The translations under genes were made by a program, and so were the position numbers. Source: Schistocerca nitens (lineage: Eukaryota; Arthropoda; Insecta; Orthoptera; Acrididae). Taken from it: 64,000 nucleotides of DNA. Each line of letters opens with the position of its first letter. Position 1 is the first letter of the stretch. Where the stretch lies: NCBI RefSeq assembly GCF_023898315.1, contig NC_064619.1, forward strand, positions 302,350,150 through 302,414,149. The letters are read 5' to 3'. Positions 10,420-21,622 of this stretch are shown in pieces. The notes beneath the pieces were generated by a model. It was given only the letters and a program-made list of their open reading frames with translations, searched no databases and had not been told where the DNA came from.

Positions 10420-12051
10420 AACCTACGTCCTTCTGAATCTATTTAGTGTATTCATCTCTTGGTCTCCTTCTACGATTTTTACCCTTCACGCTGTCCTCCA
10501 ATACTAAATTGATGATCCCTTGATGCCTCAGAATATTTTCTACCAACCAGTCCCTTCTTGTAGTCAAATTGTGCAACAAATTTCTCTTCTCCCCAATTCT
10601 ATTCAGTACCTCCTCATTAGTTATGTGATCTACCCATCTAATTTTCAGCATTCTTCTGTAGCACCACATTTCGAAAGCTTCTATTCTCTTCTTGTCTAAA
10701 CTATTTATCGTCCACATTTCACATCCATATATGGCTACACTCCATACAAATACATTCAGAAAGGACTTGCTGACACTTAAATCTATACCACAAAAAAAAA
10801 ACTTAAATCTATACTTGATGTTAACAATTTCTCTTCTTTAGAAACGCTTTCCTTGACGTTACCATCCTACATTTTATATCCTCTCTACTTCGACCATCAT
10901 CAGTTATTTTGCTCCCCAAATAGCAAACTCATCTACTACTTTACGTGTCTCATTTCCTAATCTAATTCCCTCAGCATCACCTGACTTAATTCGACTACAT
11001 TCCATTATCCTCGTTTTGCTTTTGTTGTTGTTCATCTTATATCCTCCTTTCAAGGCACTGTCCATTATGTTCAACTGCTCTTCCCGGTCCTTTGCTGTCT
11101 CTGACAGAATTACAATGTCATAGACAAACCTCGAAGTTTTTATTTCTTCTCCATGGATTTTAATTCCTACTCCAAATTTTTCTTTTGTTTCCTTTACTGC
11201 TTGCTGAATATACAGATTGAATAACATCGGGGAGAGGCTACAACCCTGTCTCACTCCCTTCCCAACCGCTGCTCCCCTTTCGTGCCCCTCAACTCTTATA
11301 ACAGACATCTGGTTTCTGGAAATCTTTGAAATTTGTGGTAAGGTCTGATGGGACCAAACTGTTGACGTTATCGGTCCCTAAGCTTACATACTACTTAATC
11401 TAACTTAAATTAACCTACACTAAGGACAACACACACACCCATGTCTGAGGGAGGACTCTAACCTCCAATGTGGGAAGTGGCGCAGACTGGGACAAGGCGC
11501 CTCGGACCGCTCGGTTACCCTGCGCGGCATCTGGTTTCTGTACAAATTGTAAATAACCTTTTGCTCCCTGTTTATGACCCCAGCCACCTTCAGAATTTGA
11601 AAGAGATTATTCCAGTCAACATAGCCAAAAGCTTTCTCTAAGTCTACTAATGCCGGAAGTGTAGGTTTTGCCATTCCTTAATCTATCTTCTAAGATAAGT
11701 TGTTGGGTCAGTATTGCCTCACGTGTTCTAACATTTCTATGGAATCCAAAATGATCTTCCCTGAGGTCGGCTTCTACCAGTTTTTCCATTCGTCTGTACA
11801 AAATTCATGTTAGTATTTTGCACCCGTGACTTATTAAACTGATAGTTCGGTAATTTTCACCTCTTTCAACACCTGCTTTATTTGGGGTTGAAATTATTAT
11901 ATTCTTCTTGAAGTCTGAGGGTATTTCACCTGTCTCATACATCTTGCTTACCAAATGGTAGAGTTTTGTCAGGGCTGACTCTCGCAAGGCTATCAGTAGT
12001 TCTAATGGACTGTTGTCTACTCCTGGGGCCTTGTTCGACTTAGGTCGTTCA
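10420..12051 (-). pseudogene. RTE reverse transcriptase, degenerate
   Basis: Fragments in several frames read, from high to low coordinate, KLYHLVSKMYETGEIPSDFK, GVERGENYRTISLI, DLREDHFGFHRNVRTREAIL, VRQGCSLSPMLFNLYIQQAV and FEMWCYRRMLKIRWVDHITN. The palm motif has decayed: the segment reads TSRFVYDIVIL where the intact copy has TLRFADDIVIL, so the catalytic Asp pair is disrupted. The RT is split by the SINE insertion. Inactive. Confidence 0.8.
11319..11527 (-). mobile_element. tRNA-derived SINE inserted in LINE, 13-bp TSD
   Basis: Flanked by perfect 13-bp duplications CATCTGGTTTCTG (11306-11318 and 11528-11540), and absent from the intact LINE. On the - strand the head has an A-box-like TAACCGAGCGG and a B-box-like GGTTAGAGTCC, giving an internal Pol III promoter. 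The tail runs to 11319. Non-coding; mobilised by a LINE in trans. Confidence 0.85.
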
Positions 12052-13834
12052 AGCTATGAATGAAGTGGGGAGATAACTGTGGTTCAATTGCGGATCGGCC
12101 GTTTCGTGAGATCAGAAGCGTTCGCGATGCTTTCGTCGACCTGTGGACTCAACCAAGATGGCAGTGCAGAGACTTTCAGTGAATCATTCATTCAGGTTAC
12201 ACAAGATGCAGCTTACATATGCTCGGGAAACCGCAGCGACCACATGAATTTATTATCGAGTTGTAATCCCAGAAATTTAACACTGTCAACCTTTTCGATC
12301 TGCATGTCTTCATATGTTATACACATTATTTAGCTGGAGACATCGAGCAGTTTTCCAAGTCTCAAATAAAACTTGCATTCGCGTACTCAGGCTTTCTCCA
12401 ATAGGACTATCTTCTACAGGAGTAAACGAATCTGTCACATTACGTATATTTTTGTGTTGTACTACAAGGCCGTACACTCATTCTATTAAATGAACAGCAC
12501 CCGAAATTAATCTTAGAATTTAGTCTACGGTATTCAGCTTACATATTACTTCATACTTAAAAAACGCACGTTGTTAACATTTTACTTAAAACAGTGCTGT
12601 GGCGAAGTTACGCGTACTTTCTGTTGCAGCTGAGAAGATATTTCTAATAGCGACAGATAACCTACATATATATAATATGAAACACTAATAATCATTCAAA
12701 CATCAACTGAAATGTACCCGCAGTTAATTAGCTAAGGTTATGGCACGATTCATACGACGTTCCTGCCATTTTGCAGTACTCACAGTTACACTGATAAATA
12801 AACTGATGGATTCCACCTACGTCGTTATTTAACTAAAACCGTTAAAAATAACGGTTATAAAAAAAACTGGAACCGTGATAACAGTTACTCTAGAATAATC
12901 GTTTGACCCATCTCTAGTATGGATGTTTGGTGTATAAGTAGTGAGAGCCAGCTGCCAGAATCCATTCGGAAACATTTATGTGGTACTGCCAGATTCGCGC
13001 AGATAGCTGTATGAGGGGCGGGGGGCTACGCTTCATGTGACTTGTGTTTTGTGTGTGGCGCGTCTTTTTTCGAGGCTATTGGAGTTCCCTCATTCGGCTA
13101 TTTCACGTTTACACTTCATTGTTAATAGTAAGGCAAGTATTTCAGATGTTTATCCACCACTATGCGAAGGAATCTAAGCAGAAACTGTACGAGAAACGTT
13201 CAAACAGTGCGAAGACCAAACACGGGTTTCTGGGTCATCGCAGCTGCGCATGCGCACCAACGCCGGCTTTTTTTTAGTGCTTGAAAGTAGCTGGCTGCTT
13301 CTTAAAAGAACCCATTGTTACATCTCTTCCGAGACTATAATCCGTTTATCGTAAGAATAAACCTGATACAAACGCAAACGCGATGATTGCTTAGAAGTCG
13401 TAACACACGTACACTGGAAGTACACACGTACTCTCGGAAGTAGGTCCTACTCATGTAATAGATATATTATAAATAAGTTACATTAAATGAAACTTTAAGA
13501 TATTCAAATGCATTAACAGTCATCAACGTTTTCTTAATCACGCTTTAGCTGCGTGGTTTTTATTTCAAAAATGGTGTACAGTCATAGCTTCTGCAGCATT
13601 GTGCTTTGATTGTTGCGCTATTAATGCGCAGTATGAAAATGGCTAAGGTCGCTTTCTGTTCCGTAGTGAAACGCGCGTGTGGAATACAGTTAAAAAGCGC
13701 CGAGAAATAGGTTGTTCTGAGTGTTTTTCATAAATTTACGGAGATAATCGGCTTTGAATTTTTCCCAGTGTCTGTATGTACTACAGTTGATAAATAAATC
13801 CTCAACGTACGTGTAGCGCAGTCGGTAGCGAGTT
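12052..13834. other. No gene recognised; LINE scrap and possible hAT terminus
   Basis: Around 12230-12340 the - strand resembles the C-terminal/3' end of a jockey-type LINE (low confidence). At 12900-12916 the inverse of CTAGAGATGGGTCAAAC looks like a hAT terminal repeat; no partner end was found. A short palindrome with ACCGTTA/TAACGGT lies at 12837-12857. Nothing else is supported apart from the motif at 13245. Confidence 0.4.
13245..13256. promoter_or_regulatory. Perfect palindromic NRF-1-like site
   Basis: The 12-mer TGCGCATGCGCA exactly matches the palindromic NRF-1 (ewg in Drosophila) consensus. It sits in a locally GC-richer stretch (12960-13270). No adjacent first exon is recognised, so promoter function is only a possibility. 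Confidence 0.35.
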
Positions 13835-13990
13835 GCCGGCACGGTAGCTCAGTGTGTTTGCCCAGAGGGTTAGCTGCCCTCTGTAATAAAAGAACTGAGT
13901 TAATGGATCAACGACGGATTTGAACAAGCGTCGTTAGACGTCCGCCCCGAACAAATACAATGATAAAATGACCAATAACGAAAAAATGAG
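13835..13990 (+). mobile_element. tRNA-derived SINE (GCCGGCACGGTAGCTCAG family)
   Basis: The head GCCGGCACGGTAGCTCAGTG contains an A-box-like TAGCTCAGTGTG. An AGAGGGTTAGCTGCCCTCT hairpin and an A-rich tail follow. The same family lies inverted at 41958-42125. Directly upstream, 13812-13834 reads GTAGCGCAGTCGGTAGCGA, which looks like the 5' half of a different tRNA-like head cut by this insertion. The 3' boundary is approximate. Confidence 0.65.
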
Positions 13991-14423
13991 ATAAAAAGAT
14001 AGCGTAACGAAATGGTAATTATAAAGCTCATCATCATTTTTTATGAATAATACACGTCATCTTGTTTCTAATTACACACTGGACGCGAAATTCCTGTTTT
14101 AATTTTAAATACAAATACTTAATTATCATGTTTTATGAGACAGTTCATAAAAGTTGCTTAAATTAAGAAAAGATGACAATTTAATTTTTAAGGCAAAAAT
14201 CGAAAACCAAATCCTCTTCATTTGGAATATTTCCATCGTTTTACACCACAGAGGTAGATAAGTATCGTAGAGACATGAAAAACAATCATTTTCATAGCAT
14301 CCAGCACATCATACAAATGCTGTATTTTCACATTTGCTACTGTACCGTTAGAATATGAACCCAACAGAATTTATCTGGAGCCAAGTTGCGGGATTTGACC
14401 CGAGAAGTAACAAGACTGTGTAG

Positions 14424-14639
14424 CTGCCAGACGTACTGGAACAAACGCACGCATCTTTCTCACATGTCACTGCCGAACGCTGGCGGAATATAGAACGGCT
14501 CGTCATAAAAGAAGAAGAGAAAATGCTGCGCCTGGTTGGCTTTGCGGATTCTGTTGTTGATAGGCTCGTTATCAACCTAGCAGGTGACACTTCCAGAACT
14601 GAAATGTATTTCTCGGATTCGGATAAGGAAGGAGCTTAG
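14424..14639 (+). pseudogene. Open 71-codon stretch with acidic tail, possible DDE transposase C-terminus
   Basis: After the TAG at 14421, 71 codons stay open to TAG 14637-14639. The translation includes HVTAERWRNIERLVIKEEEK, then VDRLVINLAGDTS, and ends FSDSDKEGA. A Trp-Arg-Asn helix, a charged run and an acidic Ser/Asp tail resemble the C-terminal tails of some DDE/IS630-type transposases. No core domain is visible upstream. A CCAG at 14427-14430 could also be a splice acceptor of a host terminal exon. The frame lacks an early Met. Undecided. Confidence 0.35.
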
Positions 14640-14759
14640 AGATTACCAGACGACTGTCTGTAATTAATACCCTCAGTAGCTTCAGTATGCAACAGTACGG
14701 TGCAATCCCTGCTGTGCCATTTCTCTGGCACGTTGCGTATCCGGCACTATCGATAGCGA

Positions 14760-15736
14760 CTTGTATTTCAGTTTCCGTCTGGTTCGGCCTACGCAGGCAC
14801 TGAGGCGGCTGCTGCCCTCTGGAGCGTTTTTCGCGGGGGGCCGCGCGCGCACGGCTCGGCAGTTGGATTCGCACCGAGCTGGTGGTATTTTGCCTTCCGC
14901 CCCGGCACGGAGGTGTGGTCTCGTTGTTGGCGGGCCTCGTTGATTCGGCTGTTGGGCGGTGTGGCGTGCTCGTGACGTGCTGTAGTGGACAACTGATGGA
15001 TTCCCACACGTGATCGCTCGAGGTTCTCTGCCTCTGAAAAGGGTGCCAAGATATTGCTTGGGTTTCCGCATCCAGGAGTTGTAAGGACTGCAGGGCAGGC
15101 TTTCTGTGTGTTTGCTCTGTCCGGTCTGCGTGGCGGGGTTTGTTTCACCTTACTTCAGCTGTTGCTTATATTTTTTGCATGATTCCGTTTTGGCCGGAGT
15201 CCAGGTGTCGAGTTTTCTGCTGGTGTGCACCCGGTCGTCGCCCCCGTTTTCCTGCCCGGGGGGCAGCCGTATCTGTTGGTGGGAATTATTTGGCAGTGTG
15301 TGTTTTGCGTGGACCCGGTGTGCTCACGCGCCCTGATTCTGAGTTGAAATTACTGTGTTCAGACTGGCTCGGTTGCTCGAGTGTGTGTTATTGGTTTTCT
15401 GGCTTGCTGGGCACTGCGCGCGCGCCTGTTCCGTTTTGTGATGTGGCAGCAGTCTGATATTTTTATGTGTGCTTGTTAAGTTGCTAGCAATTGCTTTTAG
15501 CCTTGTGCTTACTAATTTTTATTTAAAGTGCTGGGCATTGTCATTTGCCTGTTCTTTTAGCTTTATTTTTAGTGTCAGTTAAGCCTAAGACGTTGTCCAA
15601 GGCGCTAGCAACTGATTTTAGCCTCGTGTGTACTTAATCATATTTAAATTCTTGGACATTACCATTTGCTTGTTCTTTTACTCTTATTTATTTGTTGTGC
15701 CAGTTAGCCCTAAGATGATGTCAGACCTTGGTATCT
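14760..15736. other. CpG-rich region with two diverged 121-bp repeats
   Basis: 14780-15450 is markedly GC- and CpG-rich for this window (for example CCGCGCGCGCACGGCTCGG), with no convincing protein. Downstream, GCTAGCAA and flanking sequence recur at 15483 and 15604, two diverged ~121-bp copies. The sequence is interrupted by the LINE at 15737 and seems to continue after 19029. It could be a CpG-island promoter of an unseen transcript or part of an unclassified repeat such as an LTR. Confidence 0.4.
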
Positions 15737-18700
15737 GTTATTGTTGTTGTTGTGGTCTTCAGTCCTGAGACTGGTTTGATGCAGCTCTCCATGCTACTCT
15801 ATCCTGTGCAAGCTTCTTCATCTCCCAGTACCTACTGCAACCTACATCCTTCTGAATCTGCTTAGATTATTCATCTCTTGGTCTCCCTCTACGATTTTTA
15901 CCCTCCACGCTGCCCTCCAATGCTAAATTTGTGATCCCTTGATGCCTCAAAACATGTCCTACCAGCCGATCCCTTCTTCTAGTCAAGTTGTGCCACAAGC
16001 TTCTCTTCTCCCCAATCCTATTCAATACCTCCTCATTAGTTACGTGATCTACCCACCTTATCTTCAGCATTCTTCTGTAGCACCACATTTCGAAAGCTTC
16101 TATTCTCTTCTTGTCCACACTAGTTATCGTCCATGTTCCACTTCCATACATGGCTACACTCCATACAAATACTTTCAGAAACGACTTCCTGACACTTAAA
16201 TCTATACTCGATGTTAACAAATTTCTCTTCTTCAGAAACGATTTCCTTGCCATTGCCAATCTACATTTTATATCCTCTCTACTTCGACCATCATCAGTTA
16301 TTTTACTCCCTAAATAGCAGAACTCCTTTACTACTTTAAGTGTCTCATTTCCTAATCTAATTCCCTCAGCATCACCCGACTTAATTTGATTACATTCCAT
16401 TATCCTCGTTTTGCTTTTGTTGATGTTCATCTTATATCCTCCTTTCAAGACACTGTCCATTCCGTTCAACTGCTCTTCCAAGTCTTTTGCTGTCTCTGAC
16501 AGAATTACAATGTCATCGGCGAACCTCAAAGTTTTTACTTCTTCTCCATGAATTTTAATGCCTACTCCGAATTTTACTTTTGTTTCCTTTACTGCTTGCT
16601 CAATATACAGATTGAATAACATCGGGGAGAGGCTACAACCCTGTCTCACTCCTTTCCCAACCACTGCTTCCATTTCGTGCCCCTCGACTCTTGCAACTGC
16701 CATCTGGTTTCTGTACAAATTGTAAATAGCCTTTCGCTCCTTGTATTTTACCCCTGCCACCTTCAGAATTTGAAAGAGGGTATTCCAGTTAACGTTGTCA
16801 AAAGCTTTCTCTAAGTCTACAAATGCTAGAAACGTAGGTTTGCCTTTTCTTAATCTTTCTTCTAAGATGAGTCGTAAGGTTAGCATTGCCTCACGTGTTC
16901 CAACATTTCTTCGGAATCCAAACTGATCTTCCCCGAGGTCCGCTTCTACCAGTTTTTCCATTCGTCTGTAAAGAATTCGCGTTAGTATTTTGCAGCTGTG
17001 TCTTATTAAACTGATAGTTCGGTAATTTTCACATCTGTCAACACCTGCTTTCTTTGGGATTGGAATTATTATATTCTTCTTGAAGTCTGAGGGTATTTCG
17101 CCTGTTTCATACATCTTGCTCACCAGATGGTAGAGTTTTGTCATGACTGGCTCTCCCAAGGCCATCAGTAGTTCTAATGGAATGTTGTCTACTCCAGGGG
17201 CCTTGTTTCGACTGAGGTCTTTCAGTGCTCTGTCAAACTCTTCACGCAGTATCTTATCTCCCATTTCGTCTTCATCTACATCCTCTTCCATTTCCATAAT
17301 ATTGTCCTCAAGTACTTCGCCCTTGTATAAACCCTCTGTATACTCCTTCCACCTTTCTGCCTTCCCTTCTTTGCTTAGAACTGGGTTGCCATCTGAGCTC
17401 TTGATATTCATACAAGTGGTTCTCTTCTCTCCAAAGGTCTCTTTAATTTTCCTGTAGGCAGTATCTATCTTACCCCTAGTGAGACAAGCCTCTACATCCT
17501 TACATTTGTCCTCTAGCCATCCCTGCTTAGCCATTTTGCACTTCCTGTCGATTTCATTTTTGAGACGTTTGTATTCCTTTTTGCCTGCTTCATTTACTGC
17601 ATTTTTATATTTTCTCCTTTCATCAATTAAATTCAATATTTCTTCTGTTACCCAAGGATTTCTATTAGCCCTCGTCTTTTTACCTACTTGATCGTCTGCT
17701 GCCTTCACTACTTCATCCCTCAAAGCTACCCATTCTTCTTCTACTGTATTTCTTTCCCCCATTCCTGTCAATTGTTCCCTTATGCTCTCCCTGAAACTCT
17801 CTACAACCTCTCGTTCTTTCAGTTTATCCAGGTCCCATATCCTTAAATTCTCACCTTTTTGCAGTTTCTTCAGTTTCAATCTGCAGATCATAACCAATAG
17901 ATTGTGGTCAGAATCTACATCTGCCCCTGAAAATGTCTTACAATTTAAAACCTGGTTCCTAAATCTCTGTCTTACCATTATATAATCTATCTGATACCTT
18001 TTAGTATCTCCAGGATTCTTCCAGGTATACAACCTTCTTTTATGATTCTTGAACCAAGTGTTAGCTATGATTAGGTTATGCTCTGTGCAAAATTCTACAA
18101 GGCGGCTTCCTCTTTCATTTCTTCCCCCCAATCTATATTCACCTACTATGTTTCCTTCTCTCCCTTTTCCTACTGACGAATTCCAGTCACCCATGACTAT
18201 TAAATTTTCGTCTCCCTTCACTACCTGAATAATTTCTTTTATCTCGTCATACATTTCATCAATTTCTTCATCATCTGCAGAGGTAGTTGGCATATAAACT
18301 TGTACTACTATAGTAGGCATGGGCTTTGTGTCTATCTTGGCCAGAATAATGCATTCACTATGCTGTTTGTAGTAGCTAACCCGCACTCCTATTTTTTTTA
18401 TTAATTATTAAACCTACTCCTGCATTACCCCTATTTGATTTTGTATTTATAACCCTGTAATCACCTGAGCAAAAGTCTTGTTCCTCCTGCCACCGAACTT
18501 CACTAATTCCCACTATATCTAACTTTAACCTATCCATTTCCCTATTTAAATTTTCTAACCTACCTGCCCGATTAAGGGATCTGACATTCCACGCTCCGAT
18601 CCGTAGAACGCCAGTTTTCTTTCTCCTGATAACGACGTCCTCTTGTGTAGACCCCGCCCGGAGATCCGAATGGGGGACTATTTTACCTCCGGAATATATT

Positions 18701-19019
18701 ACCCAAGAGGACGCCATCATCATTTAATCATACAGTAAAGCTGCATGTCCTCGGGAAAAATTACGGCTGTAGTTTCCCCTTGCTTTCAGCCGTTCGCAGT
18801 CCCAGCACAGCAAGGCCGCTTTGGTAATGTTACAAGGCCAGATCAGTCAATCATCCAGACTGTTGCCCCTGCAACTACTGAAAAGGCTGCTGCCCCTCTT
18901 CAGGAACCACATGTTTGTCTGGCCTCTCAACAGATACCCCTCCGTTGTGGTTGCACCTTGTATCGCTGAGGCACGCGAGCCTCCCCACCAACGGTAAGGT
19001 CCGTGGTTCATGGGGGAAG
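15737..19019 (-). mobile_element. Full-length RTE-type LINE with 10-bp TSD
   Basis: Both ends are defined by the direct repeat CTTGGTATCT at 15727-15736 and 19020-19029. On the - strand there is a ~300-bp 5' UTR, one long endonuclease-RT reading frame (18723-15867), a short 3' UTR and a (CAA)n tail at 15740-15755. At 3.28 kb with a single coding lesion, this is the youngest LINE in the window. Sister copies are 9783-12051 and 38363-43300. Confidence 0.9.
15867..18723 (-). pseudogene. RTE endonuclease-reverse transcriptase, one frameshift
   Basis: Residues 1-115 (18723-18379) begin the endonuclease (IGAWNVRSLNRAGRLENLNR, IVGISEVRW). The remaining 839 residues (18386-15867) hold the rest: VMGDWNSSVGK, QIDYIMV and DSDHNLLVM (endonuclease Asp/Asn and Asp-His), then APGVDNIPLELL, VRQGCSLSPMLFNLYIEQAV, the palm motif LRFADDIVIL, and C-terminal FEMWCYRRMLKIRWVDHVTN. 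The frames join at an A8 run (18396-18389 on the - strand). Removing one A would restore a ~950-residue ORF, so either a single indel or a homopolymer sequencing error separates it from an intact enzyme. The protein nicks genomic DNA and primes reverse transcription. Confidence 0.9.
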
Positions 19020-20370
19020 CTTGGTATCTTTCAACCTTATTTTGGCTACTACCGCTCAGGTGCAATATTGCCGGGCCTATCCTGGATTTTGTCATTAATT
19101 GAGATCCTTTTATACTGTATTTTTAGTAGTAGGTTTGGCAAGTGCACTTGTGTATGGTATTTATTATGTCCCCCCCCCCCCCTCTTCTTCCTCCATGTAA
19201 ACTGATTTTGGTAATATTGCTAGGTGGCCTGTGTTCTTTTATTACCTATGTAAGTTTGCCCGCTGCCGCAGTCATAACGTGTTTTGAGCGGCAAGCAGCC
19301 CATGTTGGCTAGAGTTTGAATGTGGTCTGTGCTGTTGAAATCAGCAAACTTTCTGTAAGGAAGCAAATGTTGGACTATGCCGTACATATATTTATTATTT
19401 GAGCTAGTCATGTATGTGTTGTTGTGTTAAGGGTTTTAGGGCATTTTTAATTGAGATACCTTTTGGAAATTTTATCACTCTTTTAAAGAAGGTGTATTGA
19501 ATTGTAAATTATACATTTGTGCTTCACATTATAAAGTTTAACTGTATTAGGTGAAAGTATGTAGTATAATGCACAATGATTATTTGTTAGTGTATCAAAT
19601 TGTAAACAGTTTTGTTTGGCAGTGATTCAAATGACACAAATTAGTTTCTTTGTTCACCTATGGCATATAAAATTTTTATTGCATCATATTGTAAGCAGCT
19701 TGATTTGTTTGTGTCACTGTAATTTGTAAGCCACAGTGTAATTTATTACAATTAATTAATTGTTTTGGGGAAATAAACCTTGAATTGTATGTCCCCTTTT
19801 CATTAACTGAATCCCATCCAAATCGTCCGCTCACCTGCAGTATGCTTTTGCATTACACACAGCTCGCTCAGAAAAATTACCCTATGTTTCAGAAATTTTC
19901 ATAACTCTTGTTTGTAATTAGAACACTGTGTCAGGTGAAAATGAGTGCATTTTATGCTTTCTGTCTGGTCACCTAAGAAGCACGCGGTAGTGCTGGAGTT
20001 TCTCCGAATATTATTGCATTCTCTTTAAAAATTAAATGACATTCAAAGCTATATTGTTTCTCTGCTCGTCTCTTTATACGTCTGAACTGCAACTGCTCAC
20101 ATCATTGCTGGTTAGCCGGGCCGCTGGCTGGCCAGTGCTGTCCAAGCTTAATGCGCCGGTAAACCTGTTGTCCGCCATAATCGCTCAGTCTATGTGCGTG
20201 TAACACAGCATAAAACGCATCCTTATGATCGTACTTGACTGTACTGGTCACAGCTTGGCTTCCACTCCACGTGAAACGAAATCAAATGAGATTCAAGCAA
20301 ATGCTGAAGAATGCATGGCGTATGTTTACATCAGGTTTATTCTTATGATGAACAGACTATAGCACCATCC
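19020..20370. other. AT-rich non-coding stretch
   Basis: Likely continuation of the sequence interrupted by the LINE. It has a C13 run at 19170-19182 and an AATAAA at 19772-19777. Nothing coding is seen between 19.8 and 20.37 kb. Confidence 0.4.
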
Positions 20371-21622
20371 ACACACATCAAAACAAGTTTTGCATCACCC
20401 CAGTTCCCAGAACTCCTGAAGATAGAGATTGACTGTGGATATTGTACCACAGATACAGTCCCTTTGATTGTTCAGAGATGGTACTAAACCCGCCCGAAGA
20501 TTAAACAACCATGAATGAGCAGCGCCTATTAGATGCAGGGGGTCTGACAGTCGATCAGTTCCTGTCATTCCACCAGGAAGGAGCTTCTCGGCTCGTGTTG
20601 TCTGTAGTTCGTCCATGCCTAGCCGGTCAATACCGCTGTTCGATCGTGTCCACATTGTTACTTTGTGACATGAAGGGCTCTCAACAAGGGAAGTGTCCAG
20701 GCGTCTCGGAGTGAATCAAAATGATGTTGTTCATACATAGAGGAGATACAGAGAGAGAGGAACTGTCAGTGATGTGCCTCACTCAGACTGCCCAAGGACT
20801 ACTACTGCAGTGGATGACTACTCCCTACGGATTATGGTTCGGAGAAACGCTGATAGCAACGCCACTGTGTTGAATAATGCTTTTGTGCAGCCACAGGATG
20901 TCGTCTTACAACTCAAACTGTGTGCATAGGCTGCATGATGTGCAACTTCACTCCCGACATCCATGGCGAGGTCCATCTTTGCAACCACGACACCATGCAG
21001 TGCGGTACAGATGGGCCCAATAACATGCCAGATGGACTGCTCAGGATTGTCATCACGTTCACTTCGCTGACGAGTGTCGCATATGCCTTCAACCATACAA
21101 TCGTTGGAAACGTGTTTGGATGCTACCCGGTCAGGCTGAACCCATTAGACACACTGTCCAGCGAGTGTACCAAGATAGAGGTTCCCTGTTGTTTTGGGTG
21201 ACATTATGTGGGGCTGACCTACGCAGCTGGTGGTCATGGAAGGCTCCATAACAGCTGTACAATACGTGAATGCCATCCTCTGATTGATAGTGCAACCATA
21301 TCACCAATATATTGGCGAGGCATTCATCTTCATGGATGACAATTTGCACCCCTATCGTGCACATCCTGTGAATGACTTCCTTTAGGATAACGACATCACT
21401 CAATTAGAGTGGCCAGCATCTTCTCCAGACATGAGGCCCGTCGAACATGCCTGGGGTAGATTGAAAGGATTGTTTATGGATGACGTGACCCACCAACCGC
21501 TCTGAGGGATCTATGCCAAATCGCCATTGAGGAGTGGGCAGACTGGACCAACAGTGCCTTGATGAACTTGTAGATAGTATGCTGTGATGAATACAGGCGT
21601 ACATCAATGCAAGAGGACATGA
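20371..21622 (+). mobile_element. Tc1-like transposon relic, 3'-truncated
   Basis: The left end ACACACATCAAAACAAG followed by TTTTGCATCACCCC matches the terminal repeat of a Tc1 family I recognise from locusts. The match ends near 21622, so the right terminal repeat is missing. The contained transposase is heavily frameshifted. Confidence 0.75.
20615..21615 (+). pseudogene. Tc1-like transposase, decayed
   Basis: From ATG 20615 the N-terminal helix-turn-helix region reads HEGLSTREVSRRLGVNQNDV, then RRYRERGTVSDVPHS. The catalytic core is partly readable: EAFIFMDDNLHPYRAHPVND contains the second Asp, and LEWPASSPDMRPVEHAWGRL the final Glu of the DD34E triad. At least eight stops or shifts occur. 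Canonical length is about 340 residues. Confidence 0.75.

Larger units (their letters stand above)
9783..12051 (-). mobile_element. RTE LINE copy, 5'-truncated, with two later insertions
   Basis: This is the same family as the full-length copy at 15737-19019. The 3' tail is (CAA)n, seen as (TTG)n at 9791-9809, followed by the family's 3' UTR. The copy is interrupted by a 517-bp MITE (9885-10401) and a SINE (11319-11527). It stops matching at 12051, within the RT fingers region, so it is 5'-truncated. Numerous stops and shifts show it is older than the copy at 15.7 kb. Confidence 0.85.

Noticed and set aside
14572-15148. Three overlapping - strand frames of 119-145 codons in the GC-rich block
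   Set aside because: GC-rich DNA lacks stops; the translations are Arg/Pro-rich low-complexity without motif, start context or splice sites.
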